A stretch of DNA of 36,871 bases from Vreelandella aquamarina (GCF_020075495.1 NZ_JABYQT010000017.1:1-36871), one strand, 5' to 3'. Counted from the first letter of the stretch, positions 23,402 through 29,976 are shown. Notes: generated by a model from the sequence alone, not told the origin. Program-made: numbers and translations.

Positions 23402-23607
23402 TGATCGATGCTCGAACGCAACACGACCCGGCCAAGGCGCCGGGTCTAATTGATGCAGCAGTTACCAAGGCAGGAACACTGAAAGAGCTCTCCGAGAGAA
23501 TTGGCGTTTCGCGCCAGCATTTACGGAAACTGCGCATAGGGGAATCTACCAACATGAGCTACCTGCTACAGGTAGCTCTCGAGTCATTTACCGAAGGCGG
23601 CGATTAG
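23401..23607 (+). CDS. Aca-like HTH repressor
   Basis: A 68-aa protein with one helix-turn-helix, TLKELSERIGVSRQHLRKLR (about residues 26-45), and a C-terminal helix MSYLLQVALESF. Size, HTH position and the YxxQxALE-like end resemble anti-CRISPR-associated (Aca) proteins, which repress acr promoters by binding inverted repeats. Its start overlaps the upstream stop (TAATG) with little ribosome binding signal, so it is translationally coupled. It would bind 23077-23095 and shut the operon off after an early burst. Its end overlaps the convergent minus-strand gene by 4 bp, and a small GCGGC/GCCGC hairpin lies there (23597-23612). Confidence 0.75.
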   Translation: MIDARTQHDPAKAPGLIDAAVTKAGTLKELSERIGVSRQHLRKLRIGESTNMSYLLQVALESFTEGGD

Positions 23608-24164
23608 GCCGCTTTCACCTCACCTTGCGCCAGCCATTCCCACAACCGCTGGCGCGCTCGCTTACCGGCTACCTGCAGAGCCTCAACACTCTCAAAATGC
23701 CGCACGCCCTCATTCAGCCCTAGCGCCCGCAGCAACTCCCCTTGGCGCTCCACCATCTGCCGAGCGGTTACCATCCACTGGCTGGACCCCATCTTCTCCG
23801 GACGCACGCGGGCAGCCTGCAGTAACATGGCGGCAGCCTGGCGCCTGGGCAGCTGATCGAGCAGCAGCGCACAGGCGGTGTGCCACTGGCTCTCTGGGTG
23901 ATACCGCATCGCGGCCAGCATCGCCTGATCACTACGCCCGCCACCACCAGGCAGCTGCCCCGCCAAAGCCGTCACGCTGAACGGCTGGTAACCTGGGTTT
24001 TGGTGCCGGCAATCAAGCTGCATTTCCAGCATTGTATCGACAATGCGCGCTACCGCAGCATCACGCGCCCGTTGATCGCTCTGTGCGGCCTCAACGACGC
24101 GCCAGGGGTTTGCTACCCGTTTCCAATCGTCAAACTGCATTACTGCCCCCTTAACCTGCGCCAT
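23604..24164 (-). CDS. hypothetical protein at late-antiterminator position
   Basis: A 186-aa soluble protein with no family that I can name. It is helical and Gln/Arg/Ala-rich, with a basic C-terminal segment (VAGKRARQRLWEWLAQG). ATG 24164 is used because it overlaps the upstream stop (TAATG) and has GGAGAAAGAG before it. It is the last gene of the early minus operon and the last before the two terminators that precede the lysis genes, exactly where Q-type antiterminators lie in lambdoid phages. The Q role is inferred from position only. Confidence 0.55.
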   Translation of the reverse strand: MAQVKGAVMQFDDWKRVANPWRVVEAAQSDQRARDAAVARIVDTMLEMQLDCRHQNPGYQPFSVTALAGQLPGGGGRSDQAMLAAMRYHPESQWHTACALLLDQLPRRQAAAMLLQAARVRPEKMGSSQWMVTARQMVERQGELLRALGLNEGVRHFESVEALQVAGKRARQRLWEWLAQGEVKAA

Positions 24165-24691
24165 TAGCTCTTTCTCCACTCGGTACCGCTATTCAAATGC
24201 TCGATGAAGTTGACGCCACACTCGTCATACTCGTCGCCCGTAGCTGCCCACCCCGCATACTCCTCCAGCACCCGCTTGGCTTCATCAAGCCCCACGGCCA
24301 GCACTGCGCAATAACCACGCTGCTCGGCCAGCGCCAGCCAGTCGTGCTGACTCTGCGCCAGCGCGGCGGTGTGCGGGGCAGACGCCTTGAACTCCATGTA
24401 CAGACCAAACCAGCCGCCGCGGGCATCCATCACCACCAGATCGCTGACGCCCGACTTGACGCCCTGGCGCTTCATCGCCGCGCCGGTGGCTTTCGAGCGC
24501 TGGCCACCGTTGGGAACGTGGTAGGTCACGTCGTACAGCTGGCCCACTGCCGTACCGCGCTGGCGCTCGCCCAGCAGCCAGCGAATCAGCACGGCCTGCT
24601 CCTGCCCTTCCCAGTCGACCGGGCGCTTGCGTGGCGCTGTGCTGGCGCCAGCAGGGCCCAGTACGCGGCGCGGTTTGCGTGTTGTCGTCAT
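24164..24691 (-). CDS. VRR-NUC domain nuclease
   Basis: A 175-aa protein. After a basic tail, WEGQEQAVLIRWL opens a VRR-NUC (PD-D/ExK type) domain. Its core is VPNGGQRSK, then the catalytic region GVSDLVVMDARGGWFGLYME with Asp and Glu and FKAS supplying the Lys. Phage VRR-NUC proteins are structure-specific nucleases thought to act on recombination or replication intermediates. ATG 24691 overlaps the preceding stop (ATGA). Confidence 0.85.
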   Translation of the reverse strand: MTTTRKPRRVLGPAGASTAPRKRPVDWEGQEQAVLIRWLLGERQRGTAVGQLYDVTYHVPNGGQRSKATGAAMKRQGVKSGVSDLVVMDARGGWFGLYMEFKASAPHTAALAQSQHDWLALAEQRGYCAVLAVGLDEAKRVLEEYAGWAATGDEYDECGVNFIEHLNSGTEWRKS

Positions 24692-24984
24692 ACCCCACCC
24701 CGCTGGCGCTGCTTGCGCTCCCATTTGTTGTAATCGGACATAATGCGGTCGAGCATCACGCGGGCATCGTCGTTATGATCGATCTCGGCCCGACTCTGTA
24801 CGCCGCAAGCGTCGCGCAGCCAGTCCTCAGAATCTTCCCGGCTGTGGGTGCCGTCGGGCATCTGTTCGTAGGGCACCTGGTGCACGCGGCGGCGGCGCTG
24901 GTCCAGGTAGAGCCAAAAGCGCTGGTTTTGGCACAGCATAGCGGCGCGGCGCGCCTGGGGGCCGCCCATTGGTTTATCCGTCAT
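24688..24984 (-). CDS. hypothetical early protein
   Basis: A 98-aa basic, Trp/Tyr-containing protein: FWLYLDQRRRRVHQVPYEQM, then SREDSEDWLRDACGVQSRAE and a helical basic end. I recognise a recurring phage early-gene pattern but no named family. ATG 24984 has GAGG 9 bp upstream; it overlaps the preceding gene by 11 bp. Possibly a Nin-region nucleic-acid-binding protein. Confidence 0.6.
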   Translation of the reverse strand: MTDKPMGGPQARRAAMLCQNQRFWLYLDQRRRRVHQVPYEQMPDGTHSREDSEDWLRDACGVQSRAEIDHNDDARVMLDRIMSDYNKWERKQRQRGGV

Positions 24985-25132
24985 GTTTGGCAGCCTCGCA
25001 TTTATATACTTCGTCTCCGACATAGAATGCCCCCAGAAAGCGGCACTCCCGCGATACGGCCTCGTGCGCCGCAATCCACCCCCAGATAAGCCCAAGGCAA
25101 AAGCCGGCCAGCCACCAGAAAGTACTTTTCAT
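24974..25132 (-). CDS. small membrane protein
   Basis: A 52-aa protein with one membrane helix (about residues 5-22, FWWLAGFCLGLIWGWIAA) and a short tail carrying two Cys. ATG 25132 overlaps the stop of the zinc-ribbon gene (ATGA). A longer reading frame to 25285 exists but contradicts the neighbouring gene. Function unknown. Confidence 0.6.
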   Translation of the reverse strand: MKSTFWWLAGFCLGLIWGWIAAHEAVSRECRFLGAFYVGDEVYKCEAAKHDG

Positions 25133-25278
25133 GCCCGAGCCCTCCCGCGCTGCACTTTCCGGAGACACGACTTGCACGCCGGCAACGCCAACCCGGTACC
25201 TGGCTCGCGAAACTCGCTTGCAGCTTTCCGGTATTGGCACTCCGGGCATTTGGCGGGCAGATGCGCTTGATGCTTCAT
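25129..25278 (-). CDS. zinc-ribbon microprotein
   Basis: A 49-aa frame: CPEC (11-14) and CKSC (35-38) form a four-cysteine zinc site, followed by a basic tail (RKVQRGRARA). It is flanked by ATGA overlaps on both sides (25275-25278 and 25129-25132), which strongly supports coding. Probably nucleic-acid binding. Confidence 0.72.
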   Translation of the reverse strand: MKHQAHLPAKCPECQYRKAASEFREPGTGLALPACKSCLRKVQRGRARA

Positions 25279-25556
25279 GCGTCACCCCCGGCGCCCATGC
25301 AATAGTCTCTCAGCAGCGGCACGGCCAGCGCCTCGTGCGCGCCGAAGACAGTCAACCGGTACCGATCGCCACCGCCGGCGGCGTACTCCTCTTCGACCAA
25401 GGCGTCACACGCCACGCGAATCTGGTGCAGAGAGACCGGCAGCCCATGGCCATGCGCCAGCGTGGTCAGATACTCAGGTGCCGCGGGCCCTGTGCGGCCC
25501 AGCAAACGCAGCACGATATTCTGATGATCGACGGGTTTAAGCATGGGCCGTGGCAT
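25275..25556 (-). CDS. winged-helix protein
   Basis: A 93-aa protein: QNIVLRLLGRTGPAAPEYLT, HQIRVACDALVEEEY and a YRLTVFG wing form a wHTH fold. GAGGAG lies 7 bp before ATG 25556; an alternative ATG at 25544 would shorten it by four residues. It is one of two wHTH genes in the early minus operon (the other at 25805). Probably a DNA-binding regulator or replication accessory. Confidence 0.65.
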   Translation of the reverse strand: MPRPMLKPVDHQNIVLRLLGRTGPAAPEYLTTLAHGHGLPVSLHQIRVACDALVEEEYAAGGGDRYRLTVFGAHEALAVPLLRDYCMGAGGDA

Positions 25557-25821
25557 CGTGGCGCTCCTCCTGCTCGGTTGCGTCGGCGCTGGCGTCATAG
25601 TCGTCGATACGAATCAAGTCGCGAGACGCGATCATGCATGGTAAGTCGCTAGTAGTGCCGTCTATGAACGTCACGCTCCACCCATCTCGAATGGTTGTGC
25701 ACTTTCCCACAGGAGATGGAAAGCTGGTTCCGGCCGCCACCCATTGATTGGCAATGCACTGCCCAGGCATTTGACTGTCGAGCGAGAGGCACAAACACCC
25801 CGGCTCAATCGGCTTTTGCAT
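25537..25821 (-). CDS. hypothetical early protein
   Basis: A 94-aa protein with four Cys (CLCLS near the start, CIANQ, CTTIRDG, CMIAS), no family recognised. Start ATG 25821 has GAGGAGGTGG upstream and overlaps the preceding gene by 17 bp; it overlaps the next by 20 bp. A small beta domain is likely (GWSVTFIDGTTSDL). Confidence 0.6.
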   Translation of the reverse strand: MQKPIEPGCLCLSLDSQMPGQCIANQWVAAGTSFPSPVGKCTTIRDGWSVTFIDGTTSDLPCMIASRDLIRIDDYDASADATEQEERHDATAHA

Positions 25822-26134
25822 CACCCACCTCCTCGCTGTGCGCCAGCACAATCCCTGCTTTGGTCAGCGCCAACAGTTGCCGCGCCGGCTTGTCGCTCGT
25901 AGTGCCGTGCACGGTCACCAGGTCAGCGTCGAGCAGCTCGGTGCAGCGGCCGCAAATGCTCGATAGCGGGCGCTGGAGCCGGGCGGCGAGCTGGTTACGG
26001 GTCATCGGCCCGGCGGTGAGCTCCTCGAGGATTCGGCGCTGGTAGGCGTTCGCTTTGCCGCTTTTGCGGATCTCGCGGAACGCCTCGGCGGAGACCTCGC
26101 GGCCGGTGGGTTGCATTACAGGGCTGGTCATCAT
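25805..26134 (-). CDS. winged-helix protein
   Basis: A 109-aa protein with a MarR-like wHTH at about 30-95: QRRILEELTAGPMTRNQLAA, RPLSSICGRCTELLDADLV, then wing RQLLALTKAGIVL. GGGGAG precedes ATG 26134; a second ATG follows at once. It probably binds DNA near the replication genes that precede it. Confidence 0.7.
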   Translation of the reverse strand: MMTSPVMQPTGREVSAEAFREIRKSGKANAYQRRILEELTAGPMTRNQLAARLQRPLSSICGRCTELLDADLVTVHGTTSDKPARQLLALTKAGIVLAHSEEVGDAKAD

Positions 26135-26136
26135 CG

Positions 26137-26910
26137 TTATCGGCTCCCCAGGGCCGCACGCATCATGCGCAGCCCCTGTTCTGAATTCATGCGCTCAGGC
26201 ATGCCAGCGGCGGCGGCCTGGCGCTGCGCGGCCTCACGGCTGGCGCGCTCGGCACGTTCGCCGCGGCTCAGTTGACTGTCGTGGCCGACCAGGTGGCGGG
26301 CCTGCAGTTGCTCGCCGGCCAGCACGCGGTTGACCAGCGCGCCGTACTCCTTCCGGAAACGGCTTTCTTGGCGGCTGGCGCGGGATTCACCGCCGCCGTG
26401 GGTCAACTCCCACCAGCCGACGGCGGCGCCAGCCATGCGTACCGCTTCATGGCTCCAAGGGTGCTGGCCGGGCTGGTGGGCGTTGGCGGTGGCTTCGCGC
26501 CACGCCTCGGCCTCGGTCGGCAGCCCCATGTCCTCGGGCCGGGGCTGGCACAACGCGGCGAACTCGGCAGGCATCGGCGGCCATGCGGTATCACCCTGGC
26601 GAGCAGCATCCTGCACGCGCTGTCGCACCCGGCGTAGGCCGATGGCCAGTTGTGCCGGCGCCAGCAGTTTCAACTCAGCCCACCAGGCGCCGGTCTGGTC
26701 ATACGCGCCCCAGTCGCTGGTGAACCGGGCACCAAACAGCTCGCCCATCACGTTGAACACGTTGTCGACGTCACCAGCCGCAACCGTGGGCGCTGTATTC
26801 GCCGTCGAGCGTTTGGCCTGGTGGTTGCTCTGGCGCTCGGCCTTCGGCGGCTGCTCGCGCCTCCTGAGCTGTGAGACGGCGTTTGGGAGTACGGTCGCGA
26901 CGGTTTGCAT
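26137..26910 (-). CDS. replication protein P-like helicase loader
   Basis: A 257-aa protein. Its core resembles phage replication protein P: DNVFNVMGELFGARFTSDWG, WWAELKLLAPAQLAIGLRRV, WPPMPAEFAALCQPRPEDMG and SRFRKEYGALVNRVLAGEQL. It would deliver the host DnaB helicase to the initiator at the phage origin. ATG 26910 has GGAGG 8 bp upstream, which makes it overlap the initiator gene by 140 bp in another frame. The open frame continues to 27066 without a good start. Confidence 0.82.
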   Translation of the reverse strand: MQTVATVLPNAVSQLRRREQPPKAERQSNHQAKRSTANTAPTVAAGDVDNVFNVMGELFGARFTSDWGAYDQTGAWWAELKLLAPAQLAIGLRRVRQRVQDAARQGDTAWPPMPAEFAALCQPRPEDMGLPTEAEAWREATANAHQPGQHPWSHEAVRMAGAAVGWWELTHGGGESRASRQESRFRKEYGALVNRVLAGEQLQARHLVGHDSQLSRGERAERASREAAQRQAAAAGMPERMNSEQGLRMMRAALGSR

Positions 26911-27793
26911 GGGCGTTGCCTCCGGTGGTGGTCGGGGTAGTCTGCTGCTGGGCGTGCTGGTGCTGGCGCTTGGCGTTTTCGTAGATCCAGCGCACCAGGC
27001 GCCGGGTCCAATCGGCGTGAGTGTTCGTGCGTCCCGGATGGGCGGCGTAGTGTTCGCGGAAGTCAATCAGGGCGTCATGCACGTTGGCATCGGCTGACAA
27101 GCCACGCTGCATGCAGGCAACGCGGTAGGTTTCCGGCTCGGGTTCCCAGTCGAGGTGCATGGCGGTTTTGCGGGGTGCGGCTTGATCCTCGGCGGCGGGC
27201 TCGCCGTCGTCGGTTTGCTGTGCGGCACGCTCGAAAACGTTCGGCTGAGGCTCGCCCGCGTCAGAGAGAGAGGGGGTTACTCTCTGTTGTAGTCTCTGTA
27301 AGAAAACGCCGTTTGGGAGATTCTGTGCACTCCCTTCGGGAGATTCTTGATTCTCCGGTTGGGCGTTTTCAGATTCTCCGGTTGGGAGATTCTGGGCAGC
27401 GGCGGGGCTTTCAGGCGGTTTTTCGTCGGTTTCATCGGCCAGCGCCAGCGCCAGTTGTTGCGCCAGCGCCTCGGTGTTGACCCGGTACCACGTTTTGGCC
27501 GGCACGCCTTTGCGCACTTCCTCAAGCACACCGATCTGGCCCAGCTGTTTGCGGGCGGTGACCTGCTGCTTGGCGCTCATGCCGGTCTCGGCCTCCCAGC
27601 TATCGTGGTCGCCCTGTTGCTCTTTCCAGAACCAGCCATCGCGTGCGGCGGCGGTGGGCGTGTTCGTCAGGAAAAGCGCCTGGCTCAGGAAGATGGCTCC
27701 CTGCACAGTGACGCCCGGCAGGCGCGTGAACACGGCCTGATAGGCCACCGGACGGCCCAGTAGCGCGGGGAGCATGGCGGCGGTTATGCTCAT
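26771..27793 (-). CDS. replication initiator, O-like with DnaT-type domain
   Basis: A 340-aa protein. Residues 1-120 form a winged-helix initiator domain (RDGWFWKEQQGDHDSWEAET, KQQVTARKQLGQIGVLEEV). A disordered Pro/Gln/Glu linker follows, and residues ~235-295 match the DnaT-like ssDNA-binding domain (LDWEPEPETYRVACMQRGLS, WTRRLVRWIYENAKRQ). Start ATG 27793 overlaps the methylase stop (ATGA). Like lambda O it carries iterons within the gene, here at 27315-27406 in the linker. It would open the origin and bring in the P-like loader. Confidence 0.85.
   Translation of the reverse strand: MSITAAMLPALLGRPVAYQAVFTRLPGVTVQGAIFLSQALFLTNTPTAAARDGWFWKEQQGDHDSWEAETGMSAKQQVTARKQLGQIGVLEEVRKGVPAKTWYRVNTEALAQQLALALADETDEKPPESPAAAQNLPTGESENAQPENQESPEGSAQNLPNGVFLQRLQQRVTPSLSDAGEPQPNVFERAAQQTDDGEPAAEDQAAPRKTAMHLDWEPEPETYRVACMQRGLSADANVHDALIDFREHYAAHPGRTNTHADWTRRLVRWIYENAKRQHQHAQQQTTPTTTGGNAHANRRDRTPKRRLTAQEARAAAEGRAPEQPPGQTLDGEYSAHGCGW
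27315..27406. other. replication origin iterons (4 x 23 bp)
   Basis: Four 23-bp units start at 27315, 27338, 27361 and 27384. Units 1, 2 and 4 begin GGGAGATTCT and unit 3 GGGCGTTTTC; units 2 and 3 share GATTCTCCGGTT. The period is not a multiple of three, so protein sequence cannot explain it. Iterons inside the initiator gene are the lambdoid origin layout. Confidence 0.82.
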
Positions 27794-28656
27794 GACGCCC
27801 CTCCAGCGAACATATCTGCTTGCTGGCATACAGCAGCAACGCGGGGAGACAACCATACTGATTCTGTGCGAATCACTGTGCCGCCCCGACCAGATGCAGG
27901 AACGTCACTGCGTACATGGGTCCAGTCGGCCAAATGCTCGCGATAGAGATCGCAGTCATACCCGCTAACGATGACAAAGCCGCGCAGCTGCTGGATCGCC
28001 TGCAGAAATACTTCGTGGTCGGCGTCGCTCATTTCATGCCGGTAGCAGCCACCATCTGCACCCAGGGCTCGGGTGCCATGAACATAAGGCGGATCCACGT
28101 AGTGCATGACCCGGGCACCATCACGATCACGCATTACATCCAGGGCGGGACGGTTCTCGATCACTACGCCGGATAAGCGCTCGCCGAAAGCAGCCAAGTT
28201 CTCCGGAAACCGACTCCAGTAGCTGGCTGGATTGACGCCTCGGCCACTTGAACCTGAGAAGCCACGAAATCCAGTCCGGCCTTTAGTCGCGGCCGCACTA
28301 CCGAACCCCGAGAATGCCCTGAATACAGTGCGGCGCGCTTGCTCTACTGGATCGTCTGAAGGCTGATAGGAAAGCTCGAATTCAGCACGGGCATAGGGCG
28401 TCATGCGAAGAAGGCTGGCCAGACGCTCACGTAAAACGTCGTCTTGGAGTACGCGGAAGACGTTGACGATCTCGCCGTCCATGTCGTTGTAGACCTCGTA
28501 TTGGCTACGAGGCTTGCGCATCAATACGCTGGCGCTGCCGCCGAAAGGCTCGACATAGGTGTCGTACGCCGTCGCGCTGGGGAAGTGCGCCAGCAGCCAG
28601 TCAGCCATTTTCCACTTGCCGCCGTGGTAGCGTAGAACGGGAGGTAATTTGCTCAT
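27790..28656 (-). CDS. Dam-type DNA adenine methyltransferase
   Basis: A 288-aa D12-class N6-adenine methyltransferase. Motifs in order: RYHGGKWKMADWLL (9-22, SAM-binding FxGxK-like), VEPFGGSASVL (35-45), YEVYNDMDGEIVN (53-65) and the catalytic DPPY (188-191), then SGYDCDLY. ATG 28656 has GAGGTGG upstream. It lies alone between the Cro-like gene and the initiator with no restriction enzyme, so it is an orphan methylase. It may protect DNA or modulate origin or host GATC sites; specificity is not certain. Confidence 0.92.
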   Translation of the reverse strand: MSKLPPVLRYHGGKWKMADWLLAHFPSATAYDTYVEPFGGSASVLMRKPRSQYEVYNDMDGEIVNVFRVLQDDVLRERLASLLRMTPYARAEFELSYQPSDDPVEQARRTVFRAFSGFGSAAATKGRTGFRGFSGSSGRGVNPASYWSRFPENLAAFGERLSGVVIENRPALDVMRDRDGARVMHYVDPPYVHGTRALGADGGCYRHEMSDADHEVFLQAIQQLRGFVIVSGYDCDLYREHLADWTHVRSDVPASGRGGTVIRTESVWLSPRVAAVCQQADMFAGGAS

Positions 28657-28666
28657 GGCTGCCACC

Positions 28667-28954
28667 TCAGAGCCGACGCCCAAGCCGCCGAATCACAGCA
28701 GCGGATAGCGTGCCATCGCGCTGCATTTCAGCCAGTTGGTCGGAGTAGCTGGTGCCGCCCTCAAGGCGCAGGTCAGAGTCGGGAACACGACCACGGCGCG
28801 TCCAATCCGTGACGGTGCTTGGCGAAACTTGAAGCTGATCAGCAACAGCATTTGGCCCGCCGCAATCTTTGATTACGTCGTACAGGGTGATAGGCCGAAG
28901 AGGAACGTCGTGATCAGCGATCATCGGCGTAAGCGATGCAGATGGGTGAGTCAT
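28667..28954 (-). CDS. Cro-like HTH protein
   Basis: A 95-aa protein with one HTH: LYDVIKDCGGPNAVADQLQV, then SPSTVTDWTRRGRVPDSDL (about residues 24-63), of the YdaS/Cro type. It is the first gene of the minus-strand early operon, divergent from the CI-like gene. ATG 28954 is chosen for GAGG 8 bp upstream; GTG 28972 and ATG 28924 are alternatives. It would bind operators in 28955-29123 and tip the switch to lytic growth. Confidence 0.78.
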   Translation of the reverse strand: MTHPSASLTPMIADHDVPLRPITLYDVIKDCGGPNAVADQLQVSPSTVTDWTRRGRVPDSDLRLEGGTSYSDQLAEMQRDGTLSAAVIRRLGRRL

Positions 28955-29123
28955 GGAAGGCGCCTCAATCACAGTTAATACGTAGAATATACGTATATAA
29001 CCGTACTAAGGCAAGAATTGCGTATTTTTGAGCAATTACACATGCGCTTATAACCGCTAGACTGCGTTAAATAACGCAATAACGCTTTCGTTAAATAACG
29101 CACGGTCAAGGAGTGGCGCCAGA
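28955..29123. promoter_or_regulatory. immunity switch region (divergent promoters and operators)
   Basis: Minus-strand promoter for the Cro-like operon: TTGCCT (29014-29009), 17 bp, TATATT (28991-28986). TACGTA occurs at 28979-28984 and 28990-28995 across that -10. A dyad AATTGC/GCAATT spans 29016-29037. GCGTTA-AA-TAACGC lies at 29064-29077, and a near copy at 29088-29101, 25 bp centre to centre, next to the repressor start. The plus promoter is less clear (TTGAGC at 29028-29033, TATAAC 15 bp on). Confidence 0.72.
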
Positions 29124-29585
29124 ATGGATGACAACAAACTCTCAGAGCCTGATAGAGGGGTGGTCTGGGAGCGTGTTAAAGGCTGCGCTCAAAAACATCA
29201 CAGTCATCCACTTGAGCGGGGCATCATGAAGCTTATTGCTATCGATGCTCAGACATCGCCTCAGTACGTTTCAGACTGGAAGGCCCAGCGATCACCTATA
29301 CCGATGGGCAAGCTGGCCAGACTGGCAGACCTTTATGAGGTTAGCGTGGGCTATCTGGCCGGATTCACAGACAATCCGGAACAGACGTTTCCACAGGAGT
29401 CTTCTGAAATCAATGTCGTTATGGCTGCCTTGGTCGAGCGAGCAATCGAGAAATCCAGCCAGCCAGTAGACGCTCAGAAGGCCACCAGGCTCTGCTCAAT
29501 AGCTATAAGCATGCTTGCAAAGGGCGAAAATCAAGCCTACATACTTGGCACGCTTATAAACGAGGCCGAAGGAATTACCGATTAA
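29124..29585 (+). CDS. CI-like phage repressor, no peptidase domain
   Basis: A 153-aa protein. Its N-terminal half holds an XRE-type HTH: LIAIDAQTSPQYVSDWKAQR, then MGKLARLADLYEVSVGYLAG (about 37-80). The C-terminal half is a helical multimerisation-type segment (ALVERAIEKSS, LCSIAISMLAKGENQAYI). There is no S24 peptidase domain, so RecA-driven self-cleavage like lambda CI is not expected. AAGGAG lies 10 bp before ATG 29124. It faces away from the Cro-like gene as lysogeny repressors do, and the terminator at 29603 isolates it. Confidence 0.8.
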   Translation: MDDNKLSEPDRGVVWERVKGCAQKHHSHPLERGIMKLIAIDAQTSPQYVSDWKAQRSPIPMGKLARLADLYEVSVGYLAGFTDNPEQTFPQESSEINVVMAALVERAIEKSSQPVDAQKATRLCSIAISMLAKGENQAYILGTLINEAEGITD

Positions 29586-29602
29586 ATAAAATTCATACAA
29601 GC

Positions 29603-29630
29603 AACCCGCTGAAATCAAGCGGGTTTTTTT
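29603..29630 (+). terminator. repressor gene terminator
   Basis: CCCGCT pairs with AGCGGG around a 7-nt loop, followed by seven T, 17 bp after the repressor stop. It keeps repressor transcription out of the plus-strand early operon. Confidence 0.88.
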
Positions 29631-29672
29631 ATGCCTGTCGTTTATTGGCTGGCATTATCCGCTTCATCAATA

Positions 29673-29697
29673 TACTGTATATAAACACACTATACAG
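29673..29697 (+). promoter_or_regulatory. LexA-like box / 23-bp dyad
   Basis: TACTGTATATAAACACAC (29673-29690) matches the LexA consensus except mainly at the second half-site, which reads CAC instead of CAG. The larger dyad CTGTATA (29675-29681) with TATACAG (29691-29697), 9-bp spacer, is perfect. It lies 17 bp before the small basic peptide gene. Confidence 0.5.
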
Positions 29698-29714
29698 GCA
29701 TTAGAGGCTGGGGC

Positions 29715-29858
29715 ATGCCGACCATAATTAAAAACACACAGCAGAAACATTTAGGCGGAAAGAGAAAGGCTCAGGCGGAGCGGCGTCGCTCACAACCCCC
29801 TATCAATCAGGAGTGCCGCCGAGCTATTGCAGCGTTTATAGACCGCGCGAAATACTGA
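29715..29858 (+). CDS. 47-aa basic peptide, possible antirepressor
   Basis: A 47-aa frame: MPTIIKNTQQKHLGGKRKAQ, then Arg-rich AERRRSQPPINQECRRAI and a short helix end. Net charge is strongly positive. Only a GGGG-type ribosome binding site is visible. It lies between the repressor terminator and the early operon promoter, behind a LexA-like box. Small LexA-controlled antirepressors that disable non-cleavable repressors are known from Salmonella Gifsy prophages, and coliphage 186 Tum works similarly. The same role here is a hypothesis, as no similarity is recognised. Confidence 0.5.
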   Translation: MPTIIKNTQQKHLGGKRKAQAERRRSQPPINQECRRAIAAFIDRAKY

Positions 29859-29881
29859 CGTCTTGCCCGAAGCCATATGGC

Positions 29882-29949
29882 AAAGTACGTACAGCCCATT
29901 TAAAGTACGCACCATGCTTGACTTAATACGTATATATACGTAGTTTAAT
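29882..29949 (+). promoter_or_regulatory. early plus-operon promoter and operators
   Basis: Two direct repeats AAAGTACGYAC start at 29882 and 29902, 20 bp apart. TTGACT (29918-29923) is a good -35. The perfect 16-bp palindrome TACGTATATATACGTA (29927-29942) lies behind it and overlaps a weak -10 (TAGTTT at 29941, 17-bp spacer; TTTAAT further on). TACGTA also occurs twice at the Cro-like promoter, so one regulator may control both early operons. Confidence 0.65.
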
Positions 29950-29976
29950 AGATATACCGTATTTGAGATCAAGCCA

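Noticed and set aside
26911..27066. Upstream extension of the P-like gene
   Set aside because: The extra residues are Pro/Thr/Ser shadow sequence of the initiator frame, and the good ribosome binding site lies at 26910.
27315..27406. Regular repeats considered as a CRISPR array
   Set aside because: Units are contiguous 23-mers with no unique spacers, lie inside a coding gene and match an origin iteron layout.
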